Source: Panonychus citri (taxonomy: Eukaryota; Arthropoda; Arachnida; Trombidiformes; Tetranychidae). Taken from it: DNA of 64,000 bases. The position numbers and the translations under genes are program-made. The notes under the pieces were generated by a model, which saw only the letters and a program-made list of their open reading frames with translations, was not told the DNA's origin and did not search any database. The stretch spans positions 1-64,000 of the forward strand of contig NW_026515543.1 of the NCBI RefSeq assembly GCF_014898815.1, in the 5' to 3' direction. This document shows, in pieces, positions 47,913-59,708 of the stretch; position 1 is the stretch's first letter; every line of letters begins with the position of its first letter.

Positions 47913-48000
47913 CCTTAAAAGCTTATAGCTAAAGCGATAATTTCGTTGCAACGATTCATTTGAATGTCCAACAGGTCGCTTTTCAAGCTATTCTTTAAAG
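47913..48000. other. Hairpin-forming island in the GPCR intron
   Basis: The arms ATAGCTAAAGCGA (47925-47937) and TCGCTTT-TCA-AGCTAT (47976-47991) pair over 13 bp with a 3-nt bulge, and weaker pairing continues outward (CCTTAAAAGC with CTTTAAAG) to about 25 nt per arm. The 38-nt loop holds two small palindromes (TCGTTGCAACGA; ATTCATTTGAAT). The texture differs from the surrounding ATCATGAT-rich intron. It may be a pre-miRNA-like hairpin or a small fold-back MITE. Confidence 0.4.
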
Positions 48001-48855
48001 TTCAATTTCCAACGAACAAAAAAAAAGATATGAGATAAATGAGAAACTTACGATTCTTCAATATTGTTCAATCTCTTGTGATCAAGAAAATCATCATGAA
48101 CAAGTTGATGACTTTCTGAAAGATCATTTAATAGCATGGAAGAAAATTTCTCTCTCTCTTCATGAACATTTCCACAGTTTATCAGATATAAAAGTTGATT
48201 TTCTATTTCCCATTGAACCAGTTAATCCAATCATTATTAAATTCACTACTCAGAATCATCTCTCTCTCTCTCTCTTTCCATCATTATCATCATAATCAGA
48301 ATCAAGATAATTTACATCACACTGAGTAGAAGATGAGAAAAGTTCTGGAAATCATTTTCTTTTACCATGGAAATTTGTTCAGTAGCTTTTATCATAATGA
48401 TTTCTAATTGTTACAATATAAACTAACCATTAACAGATTAAGATTTCTAGTAAATGATGATAATTTTCACTCCCTGGTTTTTAATTTAATTGCTAGTGAA
48501 CAATTTTTTTCATCTTTCACTTATTCAATTATTATCATGGTTATATATTATGTTGAAAGTTGGAAATGCTAGAAAAAAAACAGTAACCAGTTAAAAGGTT
48601 GGTGAATAGGAAAAAAAAGTTCTGAATATAAAGCATGATGCATGTTCAGTATTAAACTGATGAAACAGTTTAGATAAGTAATCAGTAAATGAATTAGATG
48701 TTGATTTTCAGTACAAAAGGCAACTATTATTACAACATTTCCACCATCAATACCACCCTGAGTTTCATTGTTGAAAATCATCAGTAACATGGTGAATGAG
48801 AATGGGTGGGAAGTGGGTGGCGGTTGAATAGAGGAAGATGTAATTTTGATGTTCG

Positions 48856-48886
<31 letters not shown>

Positions 48887-50200
48887 AGAAAAAAATGATG
48901 AAAGTTCGATTCTCAATATTTTTACATAAAATATTCATAGAATATGATCAAGTCAAGTAGACAGAGATGAAGAAAATTTCATCATCATAATCAGCATCCA
49001 CCTTAATGATAACTTCGGATTTCCTGTTGATAGGGAAGGAAGAGGAGAATGAGAGAGAGAGAGAGAGATAGAGATAGAAAATTCTGATAAACATGATGAT
49101 GAATTCAAGTAACTGTAAAACGAGTTTCATATGTAATAATAATAATGTTATCTGAAAGCTCTTTGTCAATATTTTGATACATGGAAAGGAACAAAAAAAA
49201 AGTTCTAATGGTTTGAGAACTTTTTTTTTCTTTTCTCTTCATTTGTTTACATGATTATTTCAATGTTGATATTTGTTATCATTCCAATTCTGAAACTGAA
49301 TCTGATTAATATCATTTCGCATCTAATATATTTCATGAGATTGAAATGATATTTACGTTTGAAATGGTCAAATCTCAATTGGAATCAATTTCATCATGGA
49401 AAATACAAAGTTCACTTTAACTTTACTCATCTAAACTGAACATACTGGACATGGTAATAATAATAATATGTACTCAAGGTAATTGAATGTAATAACAATA
49501 ATAATAATAATAATCATACAGTAAATCTAGCGAAAGCTAAATATTGACCTTTTCCGTTGTTGATTGTCCAATATCAGGTAGCCTTAAGCTTCCGGATAAT
49601 CAATTGAATTGAATATTGAGAGAAAATAATATTAGAAAGTTGCTAATGAGTTTACCGGAAATTCATATGATAGGTTATTCATAGTAATGATAATATGATT
49701 GATGAAAATGTTGAAATATTAAATTTCATGTGTTAACCATTGATTATGATCAGAATTTTCTTTGTCAAATTATCATGAATCAAGATGATGAATGAAAGTT
49801 AATTAACTGGATGAATGTGATTCAGAGACTCAGTTTCTCAGAGTTTACTCTTTCAAGTGGCTTGTTACAAGTACAATGTTCATAAAAGACCATGAGAAAG
49901 ACTTGATTCCAATGTCAATAACGGTAAAAAAAAATTTTTCTCCATTCTCTTTATATATTAATAGTTAATATTATCGTCATGATGATGATAAATATTATTG
50001 TTATCAACAGTAGATTATAATTCACCTTGGTTATGAACCATGAAAGCCATAGACTTGCCATTGAGCCAGAATATCATGATGATGGTTTTCTTCATCTTCT
50101 ATTGCATCATGATTATTTGTTCATCATGTAACTGAATTGTTTACTCAAATGGAGAAGGAAGTTAAATGAAAAGTGATAAAATGAAATCTGATGAAGATGA

Positions 50201-50202
<2 letters not shown>

Positions 50203-50252
<50 letters not shown>
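50203..50252. repeat. (CT)n microsatellite, 50 bp
   Basis: Uninterrupted CT run. Confidence 0.97.
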
Positions 50253-50255
<3 letters not shown>

Positions 50256-52537
50256 CATATTCGGAAGATTTTTTCTTCTCTTCTCTTTTCTTTGCTTTCT
50301 TTTTTTTCTTTGATAATATTTTCCCTTTCATCTGAATCTTCATCATCTTTACTCTTATTTTTTGCATCCCTTTGAGATGTTGATGCATCTCTATCATCAC
50401 CATCCAGTTCTGTGTAAGTGTTGACGAAGAGATTTGAAAGCATCTCTTCAGGTAAGTGGCTTGTCAACTAAAGTAAACATGAAAAACTGTTGGAACTTTT
50501 TTTCGCTTCTGCTTTTTTTTCACCTTGAATTTCAGGGGAGAAAAGAAAAGAAAAGAAAAAAGAAATTCCTTCGACCATCTAACCTTTTTCCCCCTCAACC
50601 ATCATGTTGTCCCTTCATCATCACCATCATCATCTATCATCATGGTGTCATAATCATCGACTATCACCCTCAATATTTACCTTGCTTGACCCTGACAATT
50701 GTGCTATTCATGTTTCCAGGGGAGAAAATTCAATTTTCAGTGGAAACTTTTTTTTCTCATGTTTTTTTTCTTCAAAATTTTGATGATTTTTTAATGGTTT
50801 CATGGTGATCATACAAAGATAATTGGTGAATGTTGATTATTATTCATTCATTGAAAAATGATTACATTGTTCAGATTGTTTGTCATGAACCAAAAAGTAG
50901 ATACCAATGAATAACAATCATGATGATATGAATTCTGAACATTTCTCATTGTTATTTTTTTTATTATATTTCTCTTTTCAAACAGTTTCAAACATTTCTC
51001 TTATTATCTTCCTGTTGTTCTGGACACTTTCTAATAGTTAAACTTTTCGTGTTCATTGTGTATTCATTGCCTTCGTAAACATGATGATATCATTGGAATC
51101 GATATTCAAATGGCCAGAATTTCATTCGGGAGTGAAAAAATCGTTCCCATGGTTTAATGAGAATTCACAATAACCAGAAAGTTTGCTGTTAGCACTTTGA
51201 TTAACTGTTTCTCTTTAATTATTGATTCAATTTTCACAAATTTTGATGAAAATTTCATGAAATATTTGTACAAATTGAAATTTTCTCATGTATTTAATAA
51301 CTAAATTTCAAACAATCAACTGAAATTCATTGTTATACTCATCATATTAATCGTATTCTGATTTTATATAATAACAAATTTCATTACAATTAACTTTTTG
51401 ATTGTTACGGAAAAATTTGTATCAATGGTTACAATGGTTTCCATGATAATCTAATATATATTTCATTAATTGTGTTGAATGTTTCAAAAAATCTGAGCTT
51501 TAAATATTTTACTCAATTTATCATGTAGATAAAAATGACAATAACAATTAAAGTCTAATTGTTACCGTTAATTAGTTGTCAAGTTGTAAAGCTCAACTAA
51601 CGATGATCGCAATGATTAACAATTCAAATTCATTTGATTGTTGAGATAAAACTTTCATATCATGATAATCAGCACCAACATGATTACGATTATCATGATA
51701 TATATAATTATTCAAACAAGGAATTAGATAAGTTAATCACTTGCAGTTTATTTTAAATTGTCACTGGTTAACTTACTAAATAATGATGATAATAATAATA
51801 ATCTAAAGTTGGATGATATTTTTAAAACATTGATTTTATTTCATGATTTAAATTCAATCAATATTAATCAGTTGAAGTGGAAACATTTTCCTCAATTGAT
51901 CAGAATTATATTATCAATATGATAGCTACATGTTGATTGTAGTAAATAGTAAATTGTTGATGATGATGATTGTCGACATTTAATTGCTACCAATTGGAAA
52001 GATAATAATAATGAAAAGTAATAATATCATTTAGCCAAAGTAAACATAATCGCCTGTAAAAAATGATGATGGAAAGAAAAGTTCATGTGTCAAATTTTGA
52101 GTCAATTTTTTTCACCCTGAAAATTATTTCTCATTCAACTGATACAATCATGAAGACGATAAAAAAATTTATATATACTTATTATTATATATCTAAGTGT
52201 CTAATATTATCATTGTGTTAATAGATAGTGAAGTTTATCAGGAATAATTTAACACAAACTCAGCTCATTTTTTTTTCTCAATCTCTCTTTTACTCACCCA
52301 ATTGACTTGGAATTCCGGATAAATCACCAAACCCTCATGGAGCTCAGTCAACCTGAAATTTCAATTTTATATATTTATTATTTTTCACTATTTCTCTTCA
52401 TCATTTTAACTTTTATCATCCAGGAAAAAAATACTTGTACTCATATTGATCAGTCTAATAATACATGTCACCCAAATGAGAAATGAAAATGCGATGATGA
52501 TCAATGATGATTCTGATGATGATGAAGAAAGAGCTTT

Positions 52538-52573
<36 letters not shown>

Positions 52574-55500
52574 AAATACTTTCATCTCGTCTTCATCTAA
52601 GTAAGTGTAATAAATAGCATCCAAATCTCACGAATTTCATGAGAAAATTCAATTTCATTTGATTTTGCAAACTTGAATTTCTAACCCTTAGTTATGAACT
52701 TTAGCATCCTCATCCTCATCATGATTGTCCTTCATCATCTTTACCTTTTTTTATATTCACCTAATAAACTTCACCTTATTTATCATCATTTTCATCTTTA
52801 TCTTCATCAACTCAGAATACATGTTACCCTGGTAACCAACTTCGTTAGATACCCAAGTAAATACAGAATCTGATTTAACTTTTCGTCTCTCACTCTGTCA
52901 CTTATCATCTTCCTAATCATCATTCTTTACTTTTATCATCTTCTTCTTCCTTTCATCTTTATCTTCCTCGTTTTTTTATCTTCTTCTTTCTTCTCATTCA
53001 TTTCCATGTAATCATTTTGTCAAAAGAGAGACGAAACTTTCTTGTAGTTACTTTACCACCTTCCACCTTCCACCTCCCACTGACACTCTCCATCCTTTTC
53101 CCTTCCACTTCGCATCCTATTTTCATACATAAGTTGTTGTTTTCTTTGATTAAATGTAATAAAAATTTAGAGAAAATTAAATTTTATGTGTCAACAACCA
53201 GTGAGAATCAACTTACTACTACTCCGGTAATTTAACTAAATATTTGTTCTCGAGTAAAGAAAAGCAAGTGAAGAAAATAACTTAAACCATCTGAACACTT
53301 AACTTTCCAGAACATGGTGAAAACACCATGAAAAGTTGATTGTGATATTCAATGAGCGTCAAAAACAATAGTAAAAGTCATTATTTAATAATAATAACAT
53401 GATAATGATAATATTTGAAAAAAGACAATAACAAATCAAATGAACATTAATCAGAATCGCTTTTTAAATTACAAATCGTAATGAGTTTAAATGAATTTCC
53501 CAACTAAAGGTAAACACAAATAGCCTCAGGGTAAAGTTGATGGAGAAAATTTTTCTCTTTTCATCATCATCATCGTCATCATCCTCTCTCTTTCATCAAA
53601 ACAATTTAAACTAAAAATTCATTCAGACGATTGATTAGATGATTAATTCTAATCTTTTATTGGATGTATAATAATACTACAAAATTTAAGTCTAACAATC
53701 AACAATTTAATTCCGATTCCAATTTCAATTTGGTTGATTCAGAATTTTCGTTTGATTTTTACTCTCTCATTATATTCATTCATCTCATGTTAACTGTTGA
53801 TTCTGAGTCTTCAAGAGTCATGACAATTTAATAATAATAGTAATATGAATACTTTTTAAATTGTCTGTAATTTAATTGTAGTAATTATATTTTCATCGTC
53901 TCAATGTTAACATGAGATGAGAATCTAATTTCATTTCCTCTAATATTGATTCAGGAAGTTTACCTGCAAGTTCCGGTTCCGGTTTAATTGCTTTACCTTT
54001 TTTGCCTTTAAAATCATTTCCATCATAATATTAACAGTTAACAATTATTGTTTTAATTCAATTCCAACAGAACTTTTCAAAAGGTTCAGAAGAAATTGAA
54101 AACTCGAATAGAAAAGAGGAAAAAAAAGTTCTGACTCGAAAATTGAATAGAAAAATTTATTTTCCCTTCCCCATGAAAATAACATTTGAATTCCAAACAA
54201 TTAAATTTCCAAATTCAATGAACCATGTTAATTGTATGCTGACCAAATGATTGACCAGATGATTATCATCATGATAAACTTGAATAACGGTAAAAAAAAC
54301 AGATTATCACTTGACCTGAATCATTGAACAGCAAAATATCATCACCATGATTAGATTATCATGATTTGATTAGAATTTCAGATCACGAAATTAGGAATTA
54401 ATTTACTAACGGTAAATAATCATGATGGTTTAACAGGTAAACGAAAAATATTGAGAAAATTTTTGTTATTCTGATCAACATAAACTGTAAATATTAATAA
54501 CGTTTTTTTCCGCTGTTGAATTTTAATCATATTTGTTGATTGTGAAACAATTAACTAGAAAACTAATTAGTAGATTATTAATGGCTCCTTGTGGGCAATT
54601 TGCTTTAATCATCAACATGGATTAACAATTAACTACAGAGAAATAGATTAGATATCGTAGATTAATTTTCGTCATTATTAAGGGAAATTAATTGATTTTC
54701 TCTGCTTTTAGATTGACATTTAAACTTTAACCTTGTTCATCAATTCAACAATCAGATTGATTTTATTGATTTACTTCAATGAAAAAGAGAGAGAGAGACA
54801 GATAAGATAATGATGAAGATGAAGATGATGATGATGATTGGAGATGATAAAAGGTAAGAGATTGATTCTGATTAAGAAAAAAAATTTTGACGATCGGATT
54901 AAAAGATGATAAAATCTAATTGAGAAAAAAAAGAAGCTTATTCACAGCAATTAACTTAACTAAGTTCAATTAATTTGATCAAATTTTCTTGTCTCTTCAT
55001 TGCTTCAAATTCTTACCTTGATTATCATCACTACTCTTTCATCTACTCGATCATCATCATCATCATCATCCTTTCAGTTTCCAATTGGAAACTAAATCCA
55101 ATCTCTTTCCATGCTATTAGATGATAAAAACTTTCAAATGAAACTAAACTCTCAATTCCCAATTAATTCAACATAAAACTTTTAACCAAATCAATTAAAT
55201 TGTTTTGATTTGTTTTTTTATACATCAAAAAGTATCAAATTAATTTTTAATCAAGGTTAGTAAATGAAAACAACAACAACAACAACAACAACAATTTATC
55301 ATGAGAAATGCAATTGACAATTTTATAATTTCAATTATCAACTTTTCAGGAAATTTTCTCAGGCTGAACATTATTCAATTGTCCACTACGATTGAGTGGA
55401 CAATGACATTTGTTTGTACACACATTCAACTTATCATGTTGCCACTAATTTCATGGGAAGTTCAATTTATACCAGAAGAATGAAATTTATCATTGAATGT

Positions 55501-55848
55501 TTTGAATACTAATAAACAAGTTATCATTACCATGATAATATAATTATCATGATTTTCTTGTCAACAGAAAGGGTAAAAATCTGATACGATTCATTATTCA
55601 TTCAGTAGATTTTTTTTTACTCACAATTAATATCAACCTGTAAACTATCAAGGTAACAATTAGCTGAGAATCGAAAAGAGTTTCATCAGTTTGATGAGAA
55701 AATGATTCCTTCCATGGTGAAAATTAATATTCTCACTTTCATCCTGAGTAATAATAGATTACATGATATGTGATATATTTCGAATTTGATTTCAATTTTT
55801 TTTGCTTCTCTTTTTCGAACATTTTTTCTTCTTCTCTTTTGTACTTAC

Positions 55849-56538
55849 CTTGTAGATTCTCCAATAAAGGAATAAGATAACTACCAGGGGAGCATAGAAA
55901 CTGGAAACTGTTGCAAATATTTGATATGCAATATCTTGAGATATAAGGCAAACCTTTTCAGTTTCAATTCGTTTCAAAAAATCTGGATCTTTCCATCCAA
56001 GGATCGGTGCTAATGAGATGAGTAATGATACGGACCAAACAGCGGCGATCATCCTGTTAACAAGGGCAAGGTTACGCTGTTGTATATGGTTGACCCGGGT
56101 AACTGCCCAGTAACGGTCAAGAGCAATGGCAAGAAGGTGTAAGATTGATGCTGTACAGCAAAGTACATCAGCTGAGGTCCAAATTTCACATAAAACAGAG
56201 CCAAAGGTCCACTCATTGGTCACCTCATAGAAAGCACTGATTGGCATAACTGTACAGGCAACCATGAAATCAGCTATAGCCAATGAAAGGACCAGGTAAT
56301 TACCCACCCGACGTAATATACGGTCAAAAAGTATCGCATAGATTACAAATATATTTCCCAGAATTGTGATCAATATGAGTACCCCAAGAGCCGATGAGAT
56401 AGCGATTGTGAAAACTGATTGATTGACCAGTTCGGATGTTACATTGTTCAAATGGTCAAGAGATGAGGATGAAAACACTGAATATATTGTTGTTAGGTCA
56501 CTTGTTGAAGATGAAGGTTGAATATCACCGTTGAGCAT
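55849..56538 (-). CDS. Serotonin 5-HT1-like GPCR, exon with N-terminus and TM1-TM5
   Basis: First coding exon of a class A amine receptor; with the exon at 27643-28401 it gives 482 residues. I start at the ATG at 56538; the frame is open further upstream (to a TTG at 56655) without another ATG, so an upstream exon is possible. N-glycosylation sites are NVT (32-34) and NQS (39-41). TM1 spans about 46-70, TM2 78-101, TM3 115-138, TM4 160-182 and TM5 205-227. The amine-binding Asp is D124 in TM3, DRY is 141-143, and the conserved disulfide would join C117 and C197. The ECL2/TM5 segment (CLISQD...YQIFATVSSFY) closely resembles 5-HT1 receptors. The exon ends after IYK in a consensus donor (GTAAGT, 55848-55843), phase 0. 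Expected role: Gi-coupled serotonin receptor in the neuronal plasma membrane. Another amine receptor subtype is possible. Confidence 0.88.
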
Positions 56539-57651
56539 ATCGTTAATCGTCAAAGAAATCAGGTCAACTTTGCATGAAAATAATTCGAGAATAAGAAAAT
56601 GACAATTAGAACTTTTTAGAGCACTTAGTTTCACTTCCTCGAAAAAGTTATCCAAGTGATGATCAAAATAACGGTAAATTTTTTGCTTCTTTCTTTCTAC
56701 TAAAATAATTCACATTATCAAAGTAATTATATCAATGAAATCGTAGTAATATTCAACTGGTCAGTTAATTTTTACTTCGCCACTTAAATGATTTACTATT
56801 ATTATCCAATTAGAATGGAATTGTCAGTTTTCCATTGGCTATTACACTAATTAACTTTTTATTTATTTATATAAATTTTGATATCTTATGATGATTAGTT
56901 TTTGTTTGTTTCTTTTGTAAACTTTATTATTACTATTATCACTTTACTGAATTAACTGGAACTTATGAAAATAATCAAAGTAATACATGAGTTTTGTTAA
57001 TATTGTGGAAAAAATAATAATAATATTTTCTCATCACCATCATCATCACCTTATTTTTCAAGTCAATTTATATCAATTTAGTTTCTCTTACTTTTTGTTA
57101 TTTCCTTTGCTTTATGAATTCAGGGTGAGTTGTGAGTTTTTCCCGGTTGAAACTTTGAACATACACTGAACTTTGGGCTGTTATTGTTGTTGTTAATCCT
57201 TGATACAACTTGATCAATGTCACTTTGGGTATTTCATTTGCTTGACATAAGCTTATCAAGTTTACATTGGACAATGATGATGGTCAAGATGAAGAGATGG
57301 ATGATGAGGTGAGAGAGAGAGATGAAGGTAAGGCAATCAAGGTGAGGGATAAACTTTTGATAAATTCTGAGGAAATTCAAAGGAATAACTTTAAGGAGAA
57401 AAATCCTTTACGAAGGTTTAGTTTGTCTTTATTTTTCCACCAGTGGGTAAGATCATCCCTTTAATTTACGATCATTGATAAAACAAAATTCTCACTGATG
57501 AACAACGATAAAAGTTATGAATATCAATTGGAATCATCGTAATGTTTGAGGTGAAGATTGTAAGTTGAAACTAATACTGAAGATATTTAAGTCATATGGA
57601 TTTATATGTAGCTGGGAGTCAGATGGTGATGGGATAAGGAAATAGAGTGAG

Positions 57652-57656
<5 letters not shown>

Positions 57657-57701
<45 letters not shown>
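57657..57701. repeat. (GA)n microsatellite, 45 bp
   Basis: Uninterrupted GA run upstream of the GPCR. Confidence 0.97.
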
Positions 57702-57705
<4 letters not shown>

Positions 57706-59644
57706 ATTTTGTATGAGAAAAAAATTCGATGATAAAGTTTTTTTCTCTCTTTTTCTTATCTTCTCTGTGTCTTAGTTTCACTTGGATTGAAAGTCAATCG
57801 ATGTTCAATACTAACTCATGTTAAATTTTCCATGGTAGGTCTCTGATTCTGTTCATGCGCTTTTCATCATGAGCTAGACAGCAAATAGTAGTACTTTCTT
57901 ATCATATATTGGCTCAGTAGGTGGAGGAAAAAGCGAGGTGAGAAAGAGAGAGATTGTGAGTGAGCGGAGTTTGTCATTTATCATCAATCATAATGCTCAG
58001 TGTAATTCATAGTTAATGATGATAATGATATCAATAATTATGAAGATGAGACTTATGATTATCCTTAATCATTTGATTTTCCGATTTTTCAATCTTTTTA
58101 TTCAAATAGAGAGAGAATGAGAGAGAGAGAGAGTGAGTGAGTGAGTGAGTAAGTGAGTAAGTGAGAGGGAGATAAAAAAGTTCAGTTAGTTTCTCAGGTG
58201 AGTTTGGGAGTTCGAAAAGGAAAAAGCTCCATACTCTCAATATTACTCAATATTCATTGAATTTAAATTATCTTTATTAATACTATCATTTCATTATCGA
58301 AATTATTATCAATTAGTTTACGAAAAAAAGTTTTAAGACTCATTAAGACTTTCGACCTTTAATACTTACCTTTGATTCTGAGGACAGATGATGATGAAAA
58401 ACAAGAGACTAGAGAAAACTCTAAGCTCTTTTTCTACTTTTTTATCAGTTTTTCTGTTTTCTTCTTTCTCTCTCTCTTCTTATAACTTTTATCATCTTCT
58501 TTATTTGGCTCACAATTTAAAAATGGTTCTTTTCATCTTCTTACCTGTTATTAACCTTTTTCTCTGACACAATAGAGAAAAATAGTAAAATCAACAGAGA
58601 AAAGAAAAGTTCTCTCTATTTCCAACCCATACATTTAATCCTTTGCGTTTTCATTTCTTTCATTCACTGAGTTAAGGTAAGAATGAAATGTAAAGAAAAA
58701 TAAAAAAGTTCCAATTTACCTGAGCTCTCATATCATGAATCATTAGTATCTCTCAATGGGAAAATGTTCAATTACCATTAACATGAAACAATAACCAATG
58801 ATAAATAAAAATAACAACAACAACAAGTAACTTTAAATGAAGAGGAAAAAAAACAATATCTCAATTCCATGAGGGAGACATTGAAACTTTTCATGGAGAA
58901 CAAGAAAAAAACAGAGTCACCATGTGGTTCAAAAAGTTCAATAGTTTATGGTTACAGGTTATTCCAATTCCAATATGATTATCGTTTAGTTATCGTTTAG
59001 AAAGGTGGAATCATTTTTCACTCCCAAGGAATAAAGTTCAAACAACTTTGTTCCCATTCAGTTGAACTTATATGATATCAATTCTGTAAATCAGATAAAC
59101 GTGATAATAATTATCTCGCTTGAGAACATGTCAATTGCTGATCAACAGTGATGGTCAAGTTTCAGGTGATAATCTGTATATATATAGATTTTAATTACCG
59201 AATAAAAATTTTACTGACCATCAACAGATGAATTATTAGTTAGTGTCCACTAAGATGATGACTTATAACGATGTAAAGTCAATAAGCTACTGGTCATAAT
59301 GAAGAAATGTATATTATATATGTTATATAATTATCTTTCTCGGTGCTACTGAGTAAATATTATATATATAAGAATAATAATAGTTACGAAAATTGAATTA
59401 GAAAAAAAAACTCAGACAAGAAAAAGGAAACAGAAACTTCATCTTCTTCCAGCATTCTGTTTATTTCTTCTTGGTGATAATATCGTTTTCACTGTTGATG
59501 TAAATTCTTAAGATGAGAAATGATCATGATCATCATGGGAAAACAATGAGTAACTTTTACTTTCTTCAACCCAATCAACAATGTAAACAAACAAATAGTA
59601 AACTCCATTGTCAACTTAGTTACTTTATATTATCAAACAATAAC

Positions 59645-59646
<2 letters not shown>

Positions 59647-59704
<58 letters not shown>
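59647..59704. repeat. (CT)n microsatellite, 58 bp
   Basis: Uninterrupted CT run. Confidence 0.97.

Positions 59705-59708
<4 letters not shown>

Larger units (their letters stand above)
28402..55848 (-). other. 27.4-kb phase-0 intron of the GPCR gene
   Basis: Bounded by GTAAGT at 55848-55843 and CAG-type AG at 28403-28402 on the minus strand. It splits the receptor between TM5 and TM6. It contains the nested mobile elements at 33.5-43.4 kb. The ATP13A1 introns next door are under 200 bp, so this intron is larger by two orders of magnitude. An additional, alternatively used exon inside it cannot be excluded. Confidence 0.85.
43381..55848. other. Rest of the GPCR intron, no gene seen
   Basis: Mostly simple-sequence-rich intron: (CT)n at 50203-50252, (GA)n at 47371-47392, 48861-48886 and 49050-49068, and many ATC/GAT runs. 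The part 44200-45400 is CAATTAATTG-type AT-rich DNA. A hairpin-forming island lies at 47913-48000. Open frames are low-complexity; the least repetitive one (minus, about 50260-50467) is listed under rejected items. Confidence 0.6.

Noticed and set aside
50260..50467. Minus-strand frame with less repetitive, acidic sequence (LPEEMLSNLFVNTYTELDGDD...), possibly an alternative GPCR exon
   Set aside because: It runs into the (CT)n array, has no convincing donor, and the GTAAGT-like site at its edge is on the other strand. No homology recognised.
56539..56655. 39-residue N-terminal extension of the GPCR frame
   Set aside because: It begins at TTG, not ATG; the first ATG in frame is at 56538. It could only be used through an unseen upstream exon.
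16115..59704. Tandem arrays considered as CRISPR-like or satellite repeats
   Set aside because: They are simple di-, tri- and hexanucleotide microsatellites without spacers, in a eukaryotic genome.
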